Assembly: GCA_034664125.1 (NCBI GenBank) | Contig: JAXDIG010000039.1 | Coordinates: 49,338-113,337, forward strand | Origin: JACVRW01 sp034664125 | Lineage (GTDB): Bacteria > Actinomycetota > Thermoleophilia > Solirubrobacterales > Thermoleophilaceae | Reading direction: 5' to 3' | Length of the DNA stretch: 64,000 nt | Shown: positions 45,227-53,897 of the stretch, in pieces | How positions within the stretch are numbered: the first letter of the stretch is position 1 | Layout: every line of letters begins with the position of its first letter | Program-made: the position numbers and the translations under genes | Notes under the pieces: generated by a model | What the model was told of the DNA's origin: nothing | What the model saw: the letters and a program-made list of their open reading frames with translations, nothing else | The model's database searches: none

Positions 45227-45775
45227 ATGGCCAGCCGCTACGACGACGAGCTGTGGGAGCTCGTGCCGCTCGACCCCGGCCCGCCGCCGGCGCACCTGGT
45301 CGCGTTCGTGCGCGGGCTCGGCCCGGTCGAGCGGGCGCTCGACCTCGGGTGCGGAGACGGCCGGCTCACGGCGGAGCTGGAGGCGTCTGAGCTGACCGCG
45401 GCCGACGTGTCGAGCGTCGCGCTCGGGCGGGCCCGGCCGCGTCTGCCGGAGGCGCGGCTCGTGGAGCTCGACCCCGATGCCGCGCTGCCGCTGGCGGACG
45501 CGAGCTTCGACCTGGTGCTCGCCGCCGAGACCGCCGAGCACGTGCGCGACCTCCAGCTGTTTCTGTCGGAGATCCGGCGCGTGCTGGTGCCCGGCGGCGA
45601 GCTGGCGCTGACCACGCCGGCCACCCCTCCGCTGGCACGCCCCGATCACCCGCTCTCCCCGCACCTGCGCCGCTTCACGAAGCGCTCGCTCGGCGCGGTG
45701 CTGGACGAGCTCGGCTTCGACGTCGCCTCGCTGCGGCGCCGGTCCGGGACGCTGCTGGCGCGCGCTACGCGCTAG
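45227..45775 (+). CDS. SAM-dependent methyltransferase (class I)
   Basis: A 182-residue methyltransferase. Motif I is RALDLGCGDGRLTAEL; the next acidic strand is LTAADVSSVALGRARP. LPLADASFDLVLAAETAEHV and RRVLVPGGELALTTPA complete the fold. The C-terminal HLRRFTKRSLGAVLDELGF resembles methyltransferases of surface glycan loci. ATG 45227 is taken as start because the domain begins there. Its stop overlaps that of the convergent O-antigen ligase gene by four bases (CTAG). Confidence 0.85.
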   Translation: MASRYDDELWELVPLDPGPPPAHLVAFVRGLGPVERALDLGCGDGRLTAELEASELTAADVSSVALGRARPRLPEARLVELDPDAALPLADASFDLVLAAETAEHVRDLQLFLSEIRRVLVPGGELALTTPATPPLARPDHPLSPHLRRFTKRSLGAVLDELGFDVASLRRRSGTLLARATR

Positions 45776-47829
45776 CCGGCGACGCGAGCGTGCCCGCGCT
45801 GCTCGAGCTCGCGGGCGCGGGCCCGCGCCTGGAGGAACAGCAGGCGGGCCGGCTGCGAGCGGGGGTCCAGGAAGATCGCCCCCTGCACCGTGGCGGCCGC
45901 ATCGACAGGCCGGTCCAGCGTGCCGAGTTGGAACGCGGCGAGCCGGAACCAGGTCTGCGGGTCCCCGGGGAACTCGAGCACCGCCTTCTCGAGCGACCGG
46001 CGGGCGGCGTCCTCGCGACCGGCCTCCGTCTCGATGGCCGCGCCCGTCAACAGCGGGTCGGGGGTGAGCGGGTTGGTGTCGGCCGCTTCCTCGGTCTTGG
46101 CGATCGCGGCGTCCAGGCGGCCGGCGTCGGCCAGCCGGAGCGCATCGCCCGTCGCCCGGTCCGCGGCTTCGGGCTGCCAGATCGCCCACGCCGTGAGCAC
46201 GGTCGCGACGAGCACGCCGGAGGCGGCCAGCAGCCGCCCCGGCGACGGAGCGCGGACCTGCTCGCCGAGCGCGGCCTGCCGGCGGAGGGGAGCGTGCCCC
46301 GCTACGAACCCCGCCGCGACGAGCGCCATCGCCGTCGGGCCGGGCACGAACCAGGTCCAGTCGATCGCCGACTGCAGCCCGAATACGACGGCTATCAGCG
46401 TGGCGGCCACGAGGGCGGTGCGGTCCCCATCCCAGTCGCGCCGAGGCGCGGCCGCTCCGTTGTGGCGCCGGAAGGGAAGGCCGCGGGGATGCAGCCCGGT
46501 TGCCCGCGCGACCGCGACGAGCCAGGCCAGCAGCAGGGCGGTGGTGAGCGCGACGCCGAGGATGCCCAGGTCGGCGAGCGTCTGCGGCACGAAGCCGTGC
46601 GCGTGCCGGGTCACGCTCGCGTCCGAGCGGTGGCGCAGCCTGGCCGTCTGGAAGTTGCCGGCGCCGAGGCCGACGGCGGGCCGATCCTCGAACACCCGGA
46701 CCGCCTCACGCCAGTACTTGCCGCGCGTCGAGGACGCGGCGGTGAAGCGCGCGGCGCCCTGCTCGGACGGTGCCGTCTGCGTCTCGCTGGTGAGCTGGTC
46801 GACGCGGTCCCCGATCGCTCCGCCGATCCCCCGGTCGCTGAAGGCCACGGAGGTGAACGCCGCCAGCGGGACCGCGCAGGCGAGAGCCAAGGCGACGATC
46901 CCGATGCGGCGACGCACGTGGAACGGAGGCACGCCGCGGGTGAGGCCCAGGTTCACGAGCACGCCCGCCACCACGAGGCCGAGTCCCATCAGCACCAGCA
47001 GCAGCCCGAACTCGCCGGCCACGCTCTGCTTGACGCTGAGCGGCTCGGCCGCGACGGCGAACGCGTCCTTGGACAGCGCCCAGGTCGCGACCGCCCCGGC
47101 GCCGATCGCGGGCAGCACGATCACCGGCATCGTGCGCATCCGCATCGGCACGATCGCCAGCCACGCGATCGTGCCGAGCGCGGCGGCGATCAGGGCGCCG
47201 CGCGACTGCGTCAGCAGGATCGCCAGGATGGCCGCGCCGAGCGCGGGGTAGGCGAGCACGCGCCCGGCCACGCTTGCGCTCCTGCGCGTGCCGAGCCAGA
47301 GCAGCCCCGGGATGGCGAGCGCGGCCGTCGTACCGACCGCGTTCCAGTACTGGAAAGGCTGGCCGATGCGGTTGGAGATCTCGTTCTCGCCGAGCGACGC
47401 GGGCCAGACGCGGGCGGCGAGGGCGTACAGCACCGCCGCCGTCGCGGCGAGCACGATGCCCTTGATCACCACCGGCGTGGCCTGCGGGGCCAGCCGCGCC
47501 GCCGCCACGGCGGCCGCGAACACGGCCAGGTACGCGAGCGTGCGTCCCGCCTCCAGGTACGCGAGCCCGGGCACCACCGCCCACATCACGGACAGGGCCG
47601 TGAGGAAGGCCAGCGCGGCGAACAGAGCCAGGGTGGTCCCGCCGTGGAGGCGGCCGGGCCGGCTCCAGAGGACCGCGGCGGCCACCACCACGCCTCCGAG
47701 CAGCACGACCAGTACCTCGACGATCGTCGTGCGACTCAACTCGCTGCCGCCGGCCGCACCGAAGGCGACGCCCGCCAGGGCGCCACCGAGGACTACTTCA
47801 GCGACGCGAGGAGCGGGGGGACGGAACAC
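45772..47829 (-). CDS. O-antigen ligase/polymerase-like membrane protein with TPR-like tail
   Basis: A 685-residue membrane protein with about twelve hydrophobic segments. ILLTQSRGALIAAALG and GLGAGNFQTARLRH with VTRHAHGFVPQTLADLGILG form the WzyC/O-antigen ligase signature, with the periplasmic loop containing the catalytic-type Arg/His. The last ~130 residues (TGDALRLADAGRLDAAIAKT, AARRSLEKAVLEFPG) look like TPR repeats. It probably polymerises or ligates the glycan. GTG 47829 is the start and overlaps the upstream secreted protein by 32 bp. Confidence 0.85.
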   Translation of the reverse strand: MFRPPAPRVAEVVLGGALAGVAFGAAGGSELSRTTIVEVLVVLLGGVVVAAAVLWSRPGRLHGGTTLALFAALAFLTALSVMWAVVPGLAYLEAGRTLAYLAVFAAAVAAARLAPQATPVVIKGIVLAATAAVLYALAARVWPASLGENEISNRIGQPFQYWNAVGTTAALAIPGLLWLGTRRSASVAGRVLAYPALGAAILAILLTQSRGALIAAALGTIAWLAIVPMRMRTMPVIVLPAIGAGAVATWALSKDAFAVAAEPLSVKQSVAGEFGLLLVLMGLGLVVAGVLVNLGLTRGVPPFHVRRRIGIVALALACAVPLAAFTSVAFSDRGIGGAIGDRVDQLTSETQTAPSEQGAARFTAASSTRGKYWREAVRVFEDRPAVGLGAGNFQTARLRHRSDASVTRHAHGFVPQTLADLGILGVALTTALLLAWLVAVARATGLHPRGLPFRRHNGAAAPRRDWDGDRTALVAATLIAVVFGLQSAIDWTWFVPGPTAMALVAAGFVAGHAPLRRQAALGEQVRAPSPGRLLAASGVLVATVLTAWAIWQPEAADRATGDALRLADAGRLDAAIAKTEEAADTNPLTPDPLLTGAAIETEAGREDAARRSLEKAVLEFPGDPQTWFRLAAFQLGTLDRPVDAAATVQGAIFLDPRSQPARLLFLQARARARELEQRGHARVAG

Positions 47830-48397
47830 GCGGAGCCGGGATCTTGGACAGGAGCGGTAGGCGTCCGAGCAGCGGGATGCGGGTGCGCAGCGCGACGAGC
47901 ACCCCGGTCAGGGCGAGCGCGGCAAGGACGATCAGTGCCACGAGCAGCGGCGTGGGCAGGTCGTTGCTGGCGCTGGCCAGGTCGAACAGCCCATCCGAGC
48001 CGGGCTCGACGGTCTGGCCGCCCACGTCGACGCTCGGGCTGCGGGGGCTACCGCCCGCGTCGCCGGCGAGGGCCGCCAGCGCCTTGTTGTCCCTGGTGCG
48101 CTGCGCCTGCTCGCCGGGGGAGAGGGGCTCCCCGTTCGGGCCGGTGTCCTTCGGTCGGCCTCCGCCGTTGTCGGACCCGCTGTGGATGGCGCCGGCGATG
48201 ACCTCTCGGCAGAGGCCGTACTCGTCGCTGTCGGTCGGCAGGTTGTCGAGCGCCTTGCGCAGCTCGACATTGGAGTACTTGTGGTCGAGGTCGTTGTCGC
48301 GAGCGCAGTCCGTCACGGGATCCGCCAGCGCGGCGGCAGGCAGAGACAAGAGCGCGAGAGCGCTCAGCAATACGACCTTTCTCATTACTCGAATCAC
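47798..48397 (-). CDS. Secreted, C-terminally membrane-anchored hypothetical protein
   Basis: A 199-residue protein I do not recognise. It has a signal peptide (VVLLSALALLSLPAAALA), an extracytoplasmic region with two Cys (DCARDNDLDH and YGLCREVIAG), a Gly/Pro/Asp-rich linker and a C-terminal helix LLVALIVLAALALTGVLVAL followed by a basic tail. GTG 48397 is chosen over ATG 48385 because GAGGAGGAAG lies 8 nt upstream. It overlaps the ligase gene, so it may be a partner of the ligase. Confidence 0.75.
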   Translation of the reverse strand: MIRVMRKVVLLSALALLSLPAAALADPVTDCARDNDLDHKYSNVELRKALDNLPTDSDEYGLCREVIAGAIHSGSDNGGGRPKDTGPNGEPLSPGEQAQRTRDNKALAALAGDAGGSPRSPSVDVGGQTVEPGSDGLFDLASASNDLPTPLLVALIVLAALALTGVLVALRTRIPLLGRLPLLSKIPAPRVPSPRSSRR

Positions 48398-48596
48398 TGT
48401 GAGAGCTTCCTCCTCAGTGCGGGCGCCGGGGAGGACAAGGGGGCGGATGGAACGGGATCAAGACCTCCCGCGCAGCGCCGCGCAGGCTAGCAATCGCTAC
48501 GGCGACCGCGGAGTGTGGCGGTTCAGCCTTGAGTTCTCCCCGGGTTCGGGTCATCGCTAAACGCTTCCGACCCGCCCTGTGGTGCAAAGTTGCGGT
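48398..48596. promoter_or_regulatory. Divergent control region within glycan locus
   Basis: A 199-bp gap between divergent genes. CGGGTC (48547-48552) and GACCCG (48569-48574) form an inverted repeat spaced by 16 nt around ATCGCTAAACGC, a candidate operator. CCGCGGAGTGTGGCGG near 48508 recalls one arm of the dispersed repeat but lacks its partner. No gene is seen. Confidence 0.35.
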
Positions 48597-49712
48597 GTGC
48601 CCGTGCGCTGCGCCATCCTCGCTCCGGTCCCCGTGCCTTACAGAGAGCCTCTGTTCGAGCGCCTCTCGGCGCGGGGCCGGATCTCTCCCAGGGTCATCTA
48701 CCTGGCCGCGGCCCAACCCGGCTGGGACCAGCGCTCCGACTGGTTCGCGGCGCGCGGCGGTTACGAGAGCGAGGTGCTGCGCTCCTGGCAGCGACGGCGC
48801 GCAGGTCGCACGCCACTGATGCTGGCGCGCGGCCTGGGCTCGGCGCTGAACCGCGCCGAGCCGGAGGTCGTGGTCAGCTCCGAGTTCGGGCCGGCCACCT
48901 GGCGCGCGATCGCCTGGGCTCGCCGGCGCGGACGGCGGGTGGTGATCATGAGCGAGCTGACGCCCTGGAGCGACCCGGTGCTGTCCGCCGCGCAGCGGCG
49001 CATCCACCGGCTGCTGGCGCCGCGCGTGGACGGCTTCGTGGTGTTCAGCTCGCAGGGAGTCGAGCGACTCGAGCGCATGGGCGTGCCCCGCGAGCGCATC
49101 GAGGTCAGCATCCAGAGCGCCGACCTCGAGCCGGCGCCGGCGGCGGCCGGTCGGCGGCGCTCGCCCCGCGGGCCCGTGCGCGTGCTGTCGGTGGGGCGGC
49201 TCGTGCCGGACAAGAACCTCGTCGAGCTCGTGGAGGCGTTCGCCGAGGCCGGCTTCGCCCGGGGCGAGGCGGAGCTCGAGCTGTGCGGAACCGGGCCGCT
49301 GGACGTCGACCTGAGCGGGCTCGCGGAGCAGCTCGGCGTGCCGCTGCGACTGCACGGCTACATCGCGCCGGGCGAGCTGCCGGCCCTGTACCGCGAGGCC
49401 GACGTGCTCGCGCTCGTGAGCACCTACGAGCCGTTTGGCGTGACGGCGCGCGAGGGCGCGGCCGCGGGGCTGCCGCTGATCTGCTCGGTGCGCGCGGGCG
49501 CGGCCGGGGACATCGCGGTGGACGGCGAGAACGCGCTGCTGGTGGACCCCACCGACCGCACCGCAATCACCGCCGCGCTGCGAGCGCTGGTGCGCGACGC
49601 CGGCCTGCGCGAGCGGCTGGCGGCCGGCAGCCTCGCCGTGACCGAGCGCCACCCGCTCGAGGCGGACGCCGAGGCATTCGAGCGCGCGGTGCTGAAGGCG
49701 GCCGGCGGCTGA
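48597..49712 (+). CDS. Glycosyltransferase family 4
   Basis: A 371-residue GT-B enzyme. The N-domain starts RCAILAPVPVPYREPLFERL. The C-domain has VLSVGRLVPDKNLVELVEAF and the nucleotide-sugar site STYEPFGVTAREGAAAGLPL (E-x7-E pattern). It transfers a sugar from a nucleotide donor; donor and acceptor are unknown. GTG 48597 fits the domain start; GTG 48579 and 48603 are in-frame alternatives. It is divergent from the secreted protein gene. Confidence 0.88.
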   Translation: MPVRCAILAPVPVPYREPLFERLSARGRISPRVIYLAAAQPGWDQRSDWFAARGGYESEVLRSWQRRRAGRTPLMLARGLGSALNRAEPEVVVSSEFGPATWRAIAWARRRGRRVVIMSELTPWSDPVLSAAQRRIHRLLAPRVDGFVVFSSQGVERLERMGVPRERIEVSIQSADLEPAPAAAGRRRSPRGPVRVLSVGRLVPDKNLVELVEAFAEAGFARGEAELELCGTGPLDVDLSGLAEQLGVPLRLHGYIAPGELPALYREADVLALVSTYEPFGVTAREGAAAGLPLICSVRAGAAGDIAVDGENALLVDPTDRTAITAALRALVRDAGLRERLAAGSLAVTERHPLEADAEAFERAVLKAAGG

Positions 49713-49977
49713 GCGAACTCGCGCAGCACGGGCGCACGTGAGGCCCGCCACGCTCGCGAACGGCGGCAATCAAGGGTTGGCCGGGCGGCGGTCGAAACTT
49801 AGCCCACCCCGGCGCCCCGGCGGCGGTGTGCCGGATTGGGCACGCCAACACTGTCGAACTCAGCCCACGCCCGCCGCTGGCTCTGGGGCGGGCGCAGTTC
49901 CATGCGCAGGATGGTGAAGACAGAGCCCACCGCTCGCAACGGCCGGGGGTGGGTCACTTTCTTGCCTGGGCGGTCCG
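49713..49977. terminator. Convergent intergenic region with hairpin and short repeats
   Basis: At 265 bp this is the longest gene-free stretch in the window, and it lies between convergent glycosyltransferase genes. GGTGTGCC (49825-49832) and GGCACGCC (49839-49846) form an 8-bp stem with one wobble and a 6-nt loop, a likely bidirectional terminator. GTCGAAACTTAGCCCACCCC (49791-49810) and GTCGAACTCAGCCCACGCCC (49853-49872) are an imperfect direct repeat. CGGCAATCAAGGG (49764-49776) matches motifs beside repeat copies A and C. Confidence 0.5.
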
Positions 49978-51060
49978 CTAACCCAGCAGCACGGGCAGCA
50001 CCTCGTTCGCGAGCGTGCGCTCGATCGCCTCCGGGCGGAAGCGCTCCAGCAGCGCGGTGGCGCGCCTGCGGTAGTCCAGCAGGCGCTCTTCCGGCAACTC
50101 GAAGGCGGTGCGTATCGCGCCCGCCAGCGGCTCGGCGGCGACCGAGCCGGCCACGAGCTCGGGTGCCAGCTCGCGCCCCAGGGCCAGGGCCTCGAACGGG
50201 CCGCCCGAGGGCACGGTCGCCAGCAGCGCGCCGTCCGCGAGCGCCTCGAGCGGCGCCTGGCCGTAGTCCTCCCAGCGCGCGCCGCCCACGTACAAGAGCC
50301 CGCGGCGCAGGGCGGTGCGGAACTGCTCCGGCGGCGTCTTGCCCCGGAACTCCACGTTCTCGGGGAGGGTTGTGCCTGTGCGCCGCAGGTGGGCCAGCGC
50401 GGGCTCGCGCTCCACGCCGAAGACCTCGAGCCGCGCGTCGGTGATGCCCGCCGTCGCCCAGGCGCCGCACACGACGTCGAGCCCCTTTGCCTTCACGTCG
50501 GGCGTATAGGCCACAGCCGTCCGCTCGCGCTTCCATAGCGGCTCGCCGGAGGCGGTGATCGGACTGGGGACCACCACGGCGGGAGCCGCTTCGCCCGGAA
50601 GCGCGTCGCGGGCGGCGCGGCTCCACGGCAGCACCATCCGGGCGCGGCCGAGGGCTCGCCGCTCGAGCGCGTGCAGCCCGGCGTTGCGGCGGCCGGGCCG
50701 GTTCAGGCGGGCGGGCGCGTCGAGCCGCACCGCGTAAGGCACGTCGCGCGGATTGGCGAGCATGGCCGCGGTGGTGGTGCAGATCACGAGCGCACGCGGC
50801 GAGTGGCGATCGAGCGCAGCCGCCAGCGCTCGCCGGGCCGCCGCGGCCTCGACCAGGTCGGTCACGGGATAGGCGCGCCGCAGCCGGCCGGAGGCGCCGA
50901 TCCGGACGGCGACCGGGGCGACCGTCACGCCCACGGCGCGCAACTGGTCCACGAACAGCTCGTCGCCGACTCGCCAGCCGAGCGTCGTGCCGAGGGAGAG
51001 CAGCAGGATGTCGGGTCGCTCGCCCCCCGCCTCGGGCGAGTTGGCGCCATGCGCGCTCAC
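49978..51060 (-). CDS. Glycosyltransferase (GT-B type)
   Basis: A 360-residue protein. The N-half has ILLLSLGTTLGWRVGDEL and a conserved SPRALVICTTTAAMLANPRD. The C-half is GT4/GT1-like: VEFRGKTPPEQFRTALRRG, then WEDYGQAPLEALADGALLAT. The usual E-x7-E is reduced to a single clear Glu. Sugar specificity is unknown. The GTG start overlaps the upstream glycosyltransferase stop by GTGA, so it is part of the four-gene minus-strand unit beginning at 53871. Confidence 0.8.
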   Translation of the reverse strand: MSAHGANSPEAGGERPDILLLSLGTTLGWRVGDELFVDQLRAVGVTVAPVAVRIGASGRLRRAYPVTDLVEAAAARRALAAALDRHSPRALVICTTTAAMLANPRDVPYAVRLDAPARLNRPGRRNAGLHALERRALGRARMVLPWSRAARDALPGEAAPAVVVPSPITASGEPLWKRERTAVAYTPDVKAKGLDVVCGAWATAGITDARLEVFGVEREPALAHLRRTGTTLPENVEFRGKTPPEQFRTALRRGLLYVGGARWEDYGQAPLEALADGALLATVPSGGPFEALALGRELAPELVAGSVAAEPLAGAIRTAFELPEERLLDYRRRATALLERFRPEAIERTLANEVLPVLLG

Positions 51061-52160
51061 GGCGCCGCCGCCTCGGCGAGCGCGCTCTCGTAGCCGTCCA
51101 CCATCGCCTCGCCGGCGAAGCGCTCGCGCTGGCGGGCGCGGCCGCGCTCGCCCAGCTCGCGCGCCCACTCCGGCTGGGACGCGAGCCGCGCCAGCGCCGC
51201 CGCGGCCGCGGCCGGATCGCGCGGCGCCACCACGAGGCCGGTCTGCTCATGGGCCACGGCCTCCGGCGTGCCGCCCACGTCGGTGGCCACGACGGGCCGG
51301 GCCAGCGCCATCGCCTCGAGAATGCTGATCGGCAGCGCCTCCGCCTCGCTCAGCAGGCAGAGCGCGTCGCTCGCGGCGATCAGGTCCGGCACGTCGCCCC
51401 GCGATCCGAGCAGCTCCACCCCCTCACGGCCCTCGACGAGCTGTTCGAGGGCGCCGCGCTGCGGGCCGTCGCCGGCCACGAACCCGCGCAGCCGCGGCTC
51501 CTGCTCCCGCGCCCGCAATACCGCTTCGACAAAAGCGGCGACGCCCTTCTCAGGGCGCAGGTTCGCCACGCACAGCACGGCGAACTCGCCGCCGATCACG
51601 CGCAGCTCGCGGCGCGTCTCCGCGGGTTCTACGCGGACCGCGACGTCGGCTTCGAACACGCCGTTCGGCACGGTCACGATGCGCTCGGCGCGGTAGCCGA
51701 GCTGCCGCAGCGGCGCGGCTTGGCGATCGGTCACGGCGATCACCCGATCCACGCGCGGGGCCACCAGCCGCGTGAGCGCGCGCTGGTGAGGCTGCATCGG
51801 CAGGAGCTCGCCTGCCGGCGTGAGCGGGGTGTGCTCGTTGAGCACGTGCGCTGCGCCCGCGCGCCGGGCGATCGCCTGGCCCACGAGCTGGGGACTAACG
51901 CCGCGCGTGACCACGGCGTTCGGGCGCCCGTGCGCCTCGGCCAGGGCGCGGCGGAGCCCGCGCGCGTCCGCGCGGCCGCCGAGGTGCAGGCAGGCGGCGG
52001 GTACGCCGGCCGCGCGCAGGTCGTGGAAGAGCGGTCCCTCGTCGTTGAGGCAGAGCAGCCGCACGTGGGCGCCGCGGCCGGCGAGCGCGGGGATCAGCGT
52101 GGCCCAGTGGCGCTCGGCGCCGCCGCGGTGCATGTCGGGGGCCACGAACAGGAGGCGCAT
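51057..52160 (-). CDS. Glycosyltransferase family 4
   Basis: A 367-residue GT-B enzyme. The acceptor domain begins LLFVAPDMHRGGAERHWATL, with the GGAER turn typical of GT4. The donor domain has VLCVANLRPEKGVAAFVEAV, FVAGDGPQRGALEQLV and LSEAEALPISILEAMALARP with both conserved Glu. The ATG at 52160 lies 2 nt after the stop of the upstream gene. Substrates are unknown. Confidence 0.93.
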   Translation of the reverse strand: MRLLFVAPDMHRGGAERHWATLIPALAGRGAHVRLLCLNDEGPLFHDLRAAGVPAACLHLGGRADARGLRRALAEAHGRPNAVVTRGVSPQLVGQAIARRAGAAHVLNEHTPLTPAGELLPMQPHQRALTRLVAPRVDRVIAVTDRQAAPLRQLGYRAERIVTVPNGVFEADVAVRVEPAETRRELRVIGGEFAVLCVANLRPEKGVAAFVEAVLRAREQEPRLRGFVAGDGPQRGALEQLVEGREGVELLGSRGDVPDLIAASDALCLLSEAEALPISILEAMALARPVVATDVGGTPEAVAHEQTGLVVAPRDPAAAAAALARLASQPEWARELGERGRARQRERFAGEAMVDGYESALAEAAAP

Positions 52161-52162
52161 GA

Positions 52163-53011
52163 TCAGCCCGCCGCGCGTCGGTGGGTGGCGACCACGTCGC
52201 CCGCTTGCGCGGCCGGCAGGTAGGGACGGTCGGCGAGGAAGCGCGCGGCCTCGGCCTCGGCCTCGGCGGTTTCGTAGGCGGCGCCGACGGTCGCCGCCTC
52301 GTGGCGCACGGGCGTAGCGTCCACCACGCCGAGTCGCCAGCCGCGCTCGGCGGCCAGGGCCGCCCAGTGCAGGTCGAGCCCCCAGCCGAAGCGCAGCTCG
52401 GGGAACGGCAGCAGCTCGGCGGCGGAGCGCCGCCCGAAGGCGGTCAGCGGGCCGATCTCGACGAAGCGCGTCTCGCGGACCAGCGAAGCCGGCCGCCGCC
52501 GCGTGACCCGCCAGGCCGAGTGGCTGCGCTGGCTCTGGGCCGGCTGGGCCAGATCGAGGTCGAAGCGCTCGCAGAGCGCGACGAAGCGGTCGAGGAAGCG
52601 CGGCGGCAGGCGCAGGTCGTCGTCCACGACGAGCAGCCAGTCGAAGGCGTCCACGTCCTCCGCCGCGAGCACGCGGTTCAGGTTCTCGAACTTGCCGCCC
52701 CCGAGCTGCGCCGCAACGGTCTGCTGCGCGAGCGCGGAGTCGACCGCCCCGGTCGCGCCAAGCGCGAGGCGCACCTCGTGGCGCTCCGACGCGAGCGCGC
52801 TCAACGCGCCCGGGAGCAGCGAGCCGGGGCGGTACACGCTCGCGACCAGCACTCGGCGCGGCGGTGACGCGCGCGCCACCGCGCCGGCGCGCGGGCCGAT
52901 CAGCGTCGCTCGGTCGATCGCACCGAAGGCCACGTCGCCGAGGGCTCGCTTCGCGCGCCGCCATGGATGCGTCACGTCGCCGGCGTCGCCCGATAGGTGG
53001 TCCTCGCTCAC
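52163..53011 (-). CDS. Glycosyltransferase (GT-A type, family 2-like)
   Basis: A 282-residue protein. VLVASVYRPGSLLPGALSAL is the first strand of a GT-A-like fold, WLLVVDDDLRLPPRFLDRF has the DxD-like metal motif, and FGWGLDLHWAALAAERGW and ATPVRHEA resemble the C-terminal acceptor and catalytic parts. It is shorter and more divergent than the GT2 protein next to it. The GTG start overlaps the upstream stop by GTGA. The N-terminal ~50 residues are non-conserved in style. Confidence 0.75.
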   Translation of the reverse strand: MSEDHLSGDAGDVTHPWRRAKRALGDVAFGAIDRATLIGPRAGAVARASPPRRVLVASVYRPGSLLPGALSALASERHEVRLALGATGAVDSALAQQTVAAQLGGGKFENLNRVLAAEDVDAFDWLLVVDDDLRLPPRFLDRFVALCERFDLDLAQPAQSQRSHSAWRVTRRRPASLVRETRFVEIGPLTAFGRRSAAELLPFPELRFGWGLDLHWAALAAERGWRLGVVDATPVRHEAATVGAAYETAEAEAEAARFLADRPYLPAAQAGDVVATHRRAAG

Positions 53012-53871
53012 GCGGACTCCTCGCGCGCGGGTCGCAGCGTCTCCACGAGGCGACCGGCGGAGTGCGCGCCCATGATCAGTCCCTGCGGGCACGCGCGCCG
53101 CACGGTGTGCCAGCCGCAGCCGGCGAGCACGCGCAGCTCGCCGGCGAGCGAGGGCTCGCGCCCGCGCCGGCGGTCGCTGGCGCGGGCGCCGCGTCCGCGG
53201 GCGTACGCGGCACGGGCCAGCGGACGCAGCCGGGCGTCCTCTGCCGTACGGCGGTGGTCCAGGCCCGCCTGCGCCAGGTACACGATGCGACCGCCGGCGG
53301 CGCGCAGGCGCTCGAGCCACTCCTCCTCGTCGCCGTGCGGCTGGACGATGCTCTCGTCGAACGCCCCGACCCGCTCGACGGCGCCGCGGCGCACGGCGAA
53401 GTTCGCGCCCCAGACGAAGTCGGCCTCGCGATCGTGTGAGCCCAGCTCCAGCGTGGTGATCGGCGGCTGCTCGCGGCCGCAGCCGCGCGGCGGGGGTCCC
53501 TCGAAGCGGGCGCGGATCGGCCCGCCGAAGGCCTCGGCATTCGGGTGGCGCCGAGCGCCCTCCGCCAGCGCCTCCAGCCAGCCCGGCGGGACGAGCACGT
53601 CGTCGTCGACGAACGCGATCAGCGGCGCGCCGCTCTCGCGCACGCCGCTGTTGCGAGCCGCGTTGAGGCCGCGCCGCGAGCCATGGGGGACGAGGCGGAC
53701 CTCTGGCCGCGCCGCGACGGCGTCCGCGGTCGCGCCACCGTCGCCGTCGTCGACGACGAGGATCTCGTAGGCGATCCCGCCGCGCTGCTCGCGCAGCGAG
53801 TCGAGCGTCACCTCGAGATACGCCGCGCGGCCGCGCGTGGGGACCACGACTGACACCACGGGCGGGTCCAT
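53008..53871 (-). CDS. Glycosyltransferase family 2
   Basis: A 287-residue GT-A enzyme. VVSVVVPTRGRAAYLEVTL and YEILVVDDGDGGATAD bind nucleotide, LIAFVDDDVLVPPGWLEAL holds the metal DxD, and FVWGANFAVRRGAVERVGAF with DEEEWLERL is the acceptor/catalytic region. It is the first gene of the minus-strand glycosyltransferase unit 53871-49978. Donor and acceptor are unknown. It starts at ATG 53871. Confidence 0.93.
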   Translation of the reverse strand: MDPPVVSVVVPTRGRAAYLEVTLDSLREQRGGIAYEILVVDDGDGGATADAVAARPEVRLVPHGSRRGLNAARNSGVRESGAPLIAFVDDDVLVPPGWLEALAEGARRHPNAEAFGGPIRARFEGPPPRGCGREQPPITTLELGSHDREADFVWGANFAVRRGAVERVGAFDESIVQPHGDEEEWLERLRAAGGRIVYLAQAGLDHRRTAEDARLRPLARAAYARGRGARASDRRRGREPSLAGELRVLAGCGWHTVRRACPQGLIMGAHSAGRLVETLRPAREESA

Positions 53872-53897
53872 CGGGATCGGTAGCGTAGCCCGGCCCT
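53872..53897. promoter_or_regulatory. Compact divergent promoter between two glycosyltransferase genes
   Basis: A 26-bp gap containing GGTAGCGTAGCC: TAGCGT (53881-53886) faces the plus gene and TACGCT (rc of 53882-53887) faces the minus gene. The spacers to the two ATGs are 11 and 10 nt. The same TAGCGTA core occurs at 26742. Confidence 0.35.

Noticed and set aside
45790..48201. 803-codon plus-strand frame opposite the O-antigen ligase
   Set aside because: Arg/Gly-rich translation without domains; the opposite strand has membrane helices and a ligase signature.
48490..48520. Fourth copy of the palindromic repeat (GGAGTGTGGCGG)
   Set aside because: Only one arm is present; the core GCATATGACGC and the right arm are missing.
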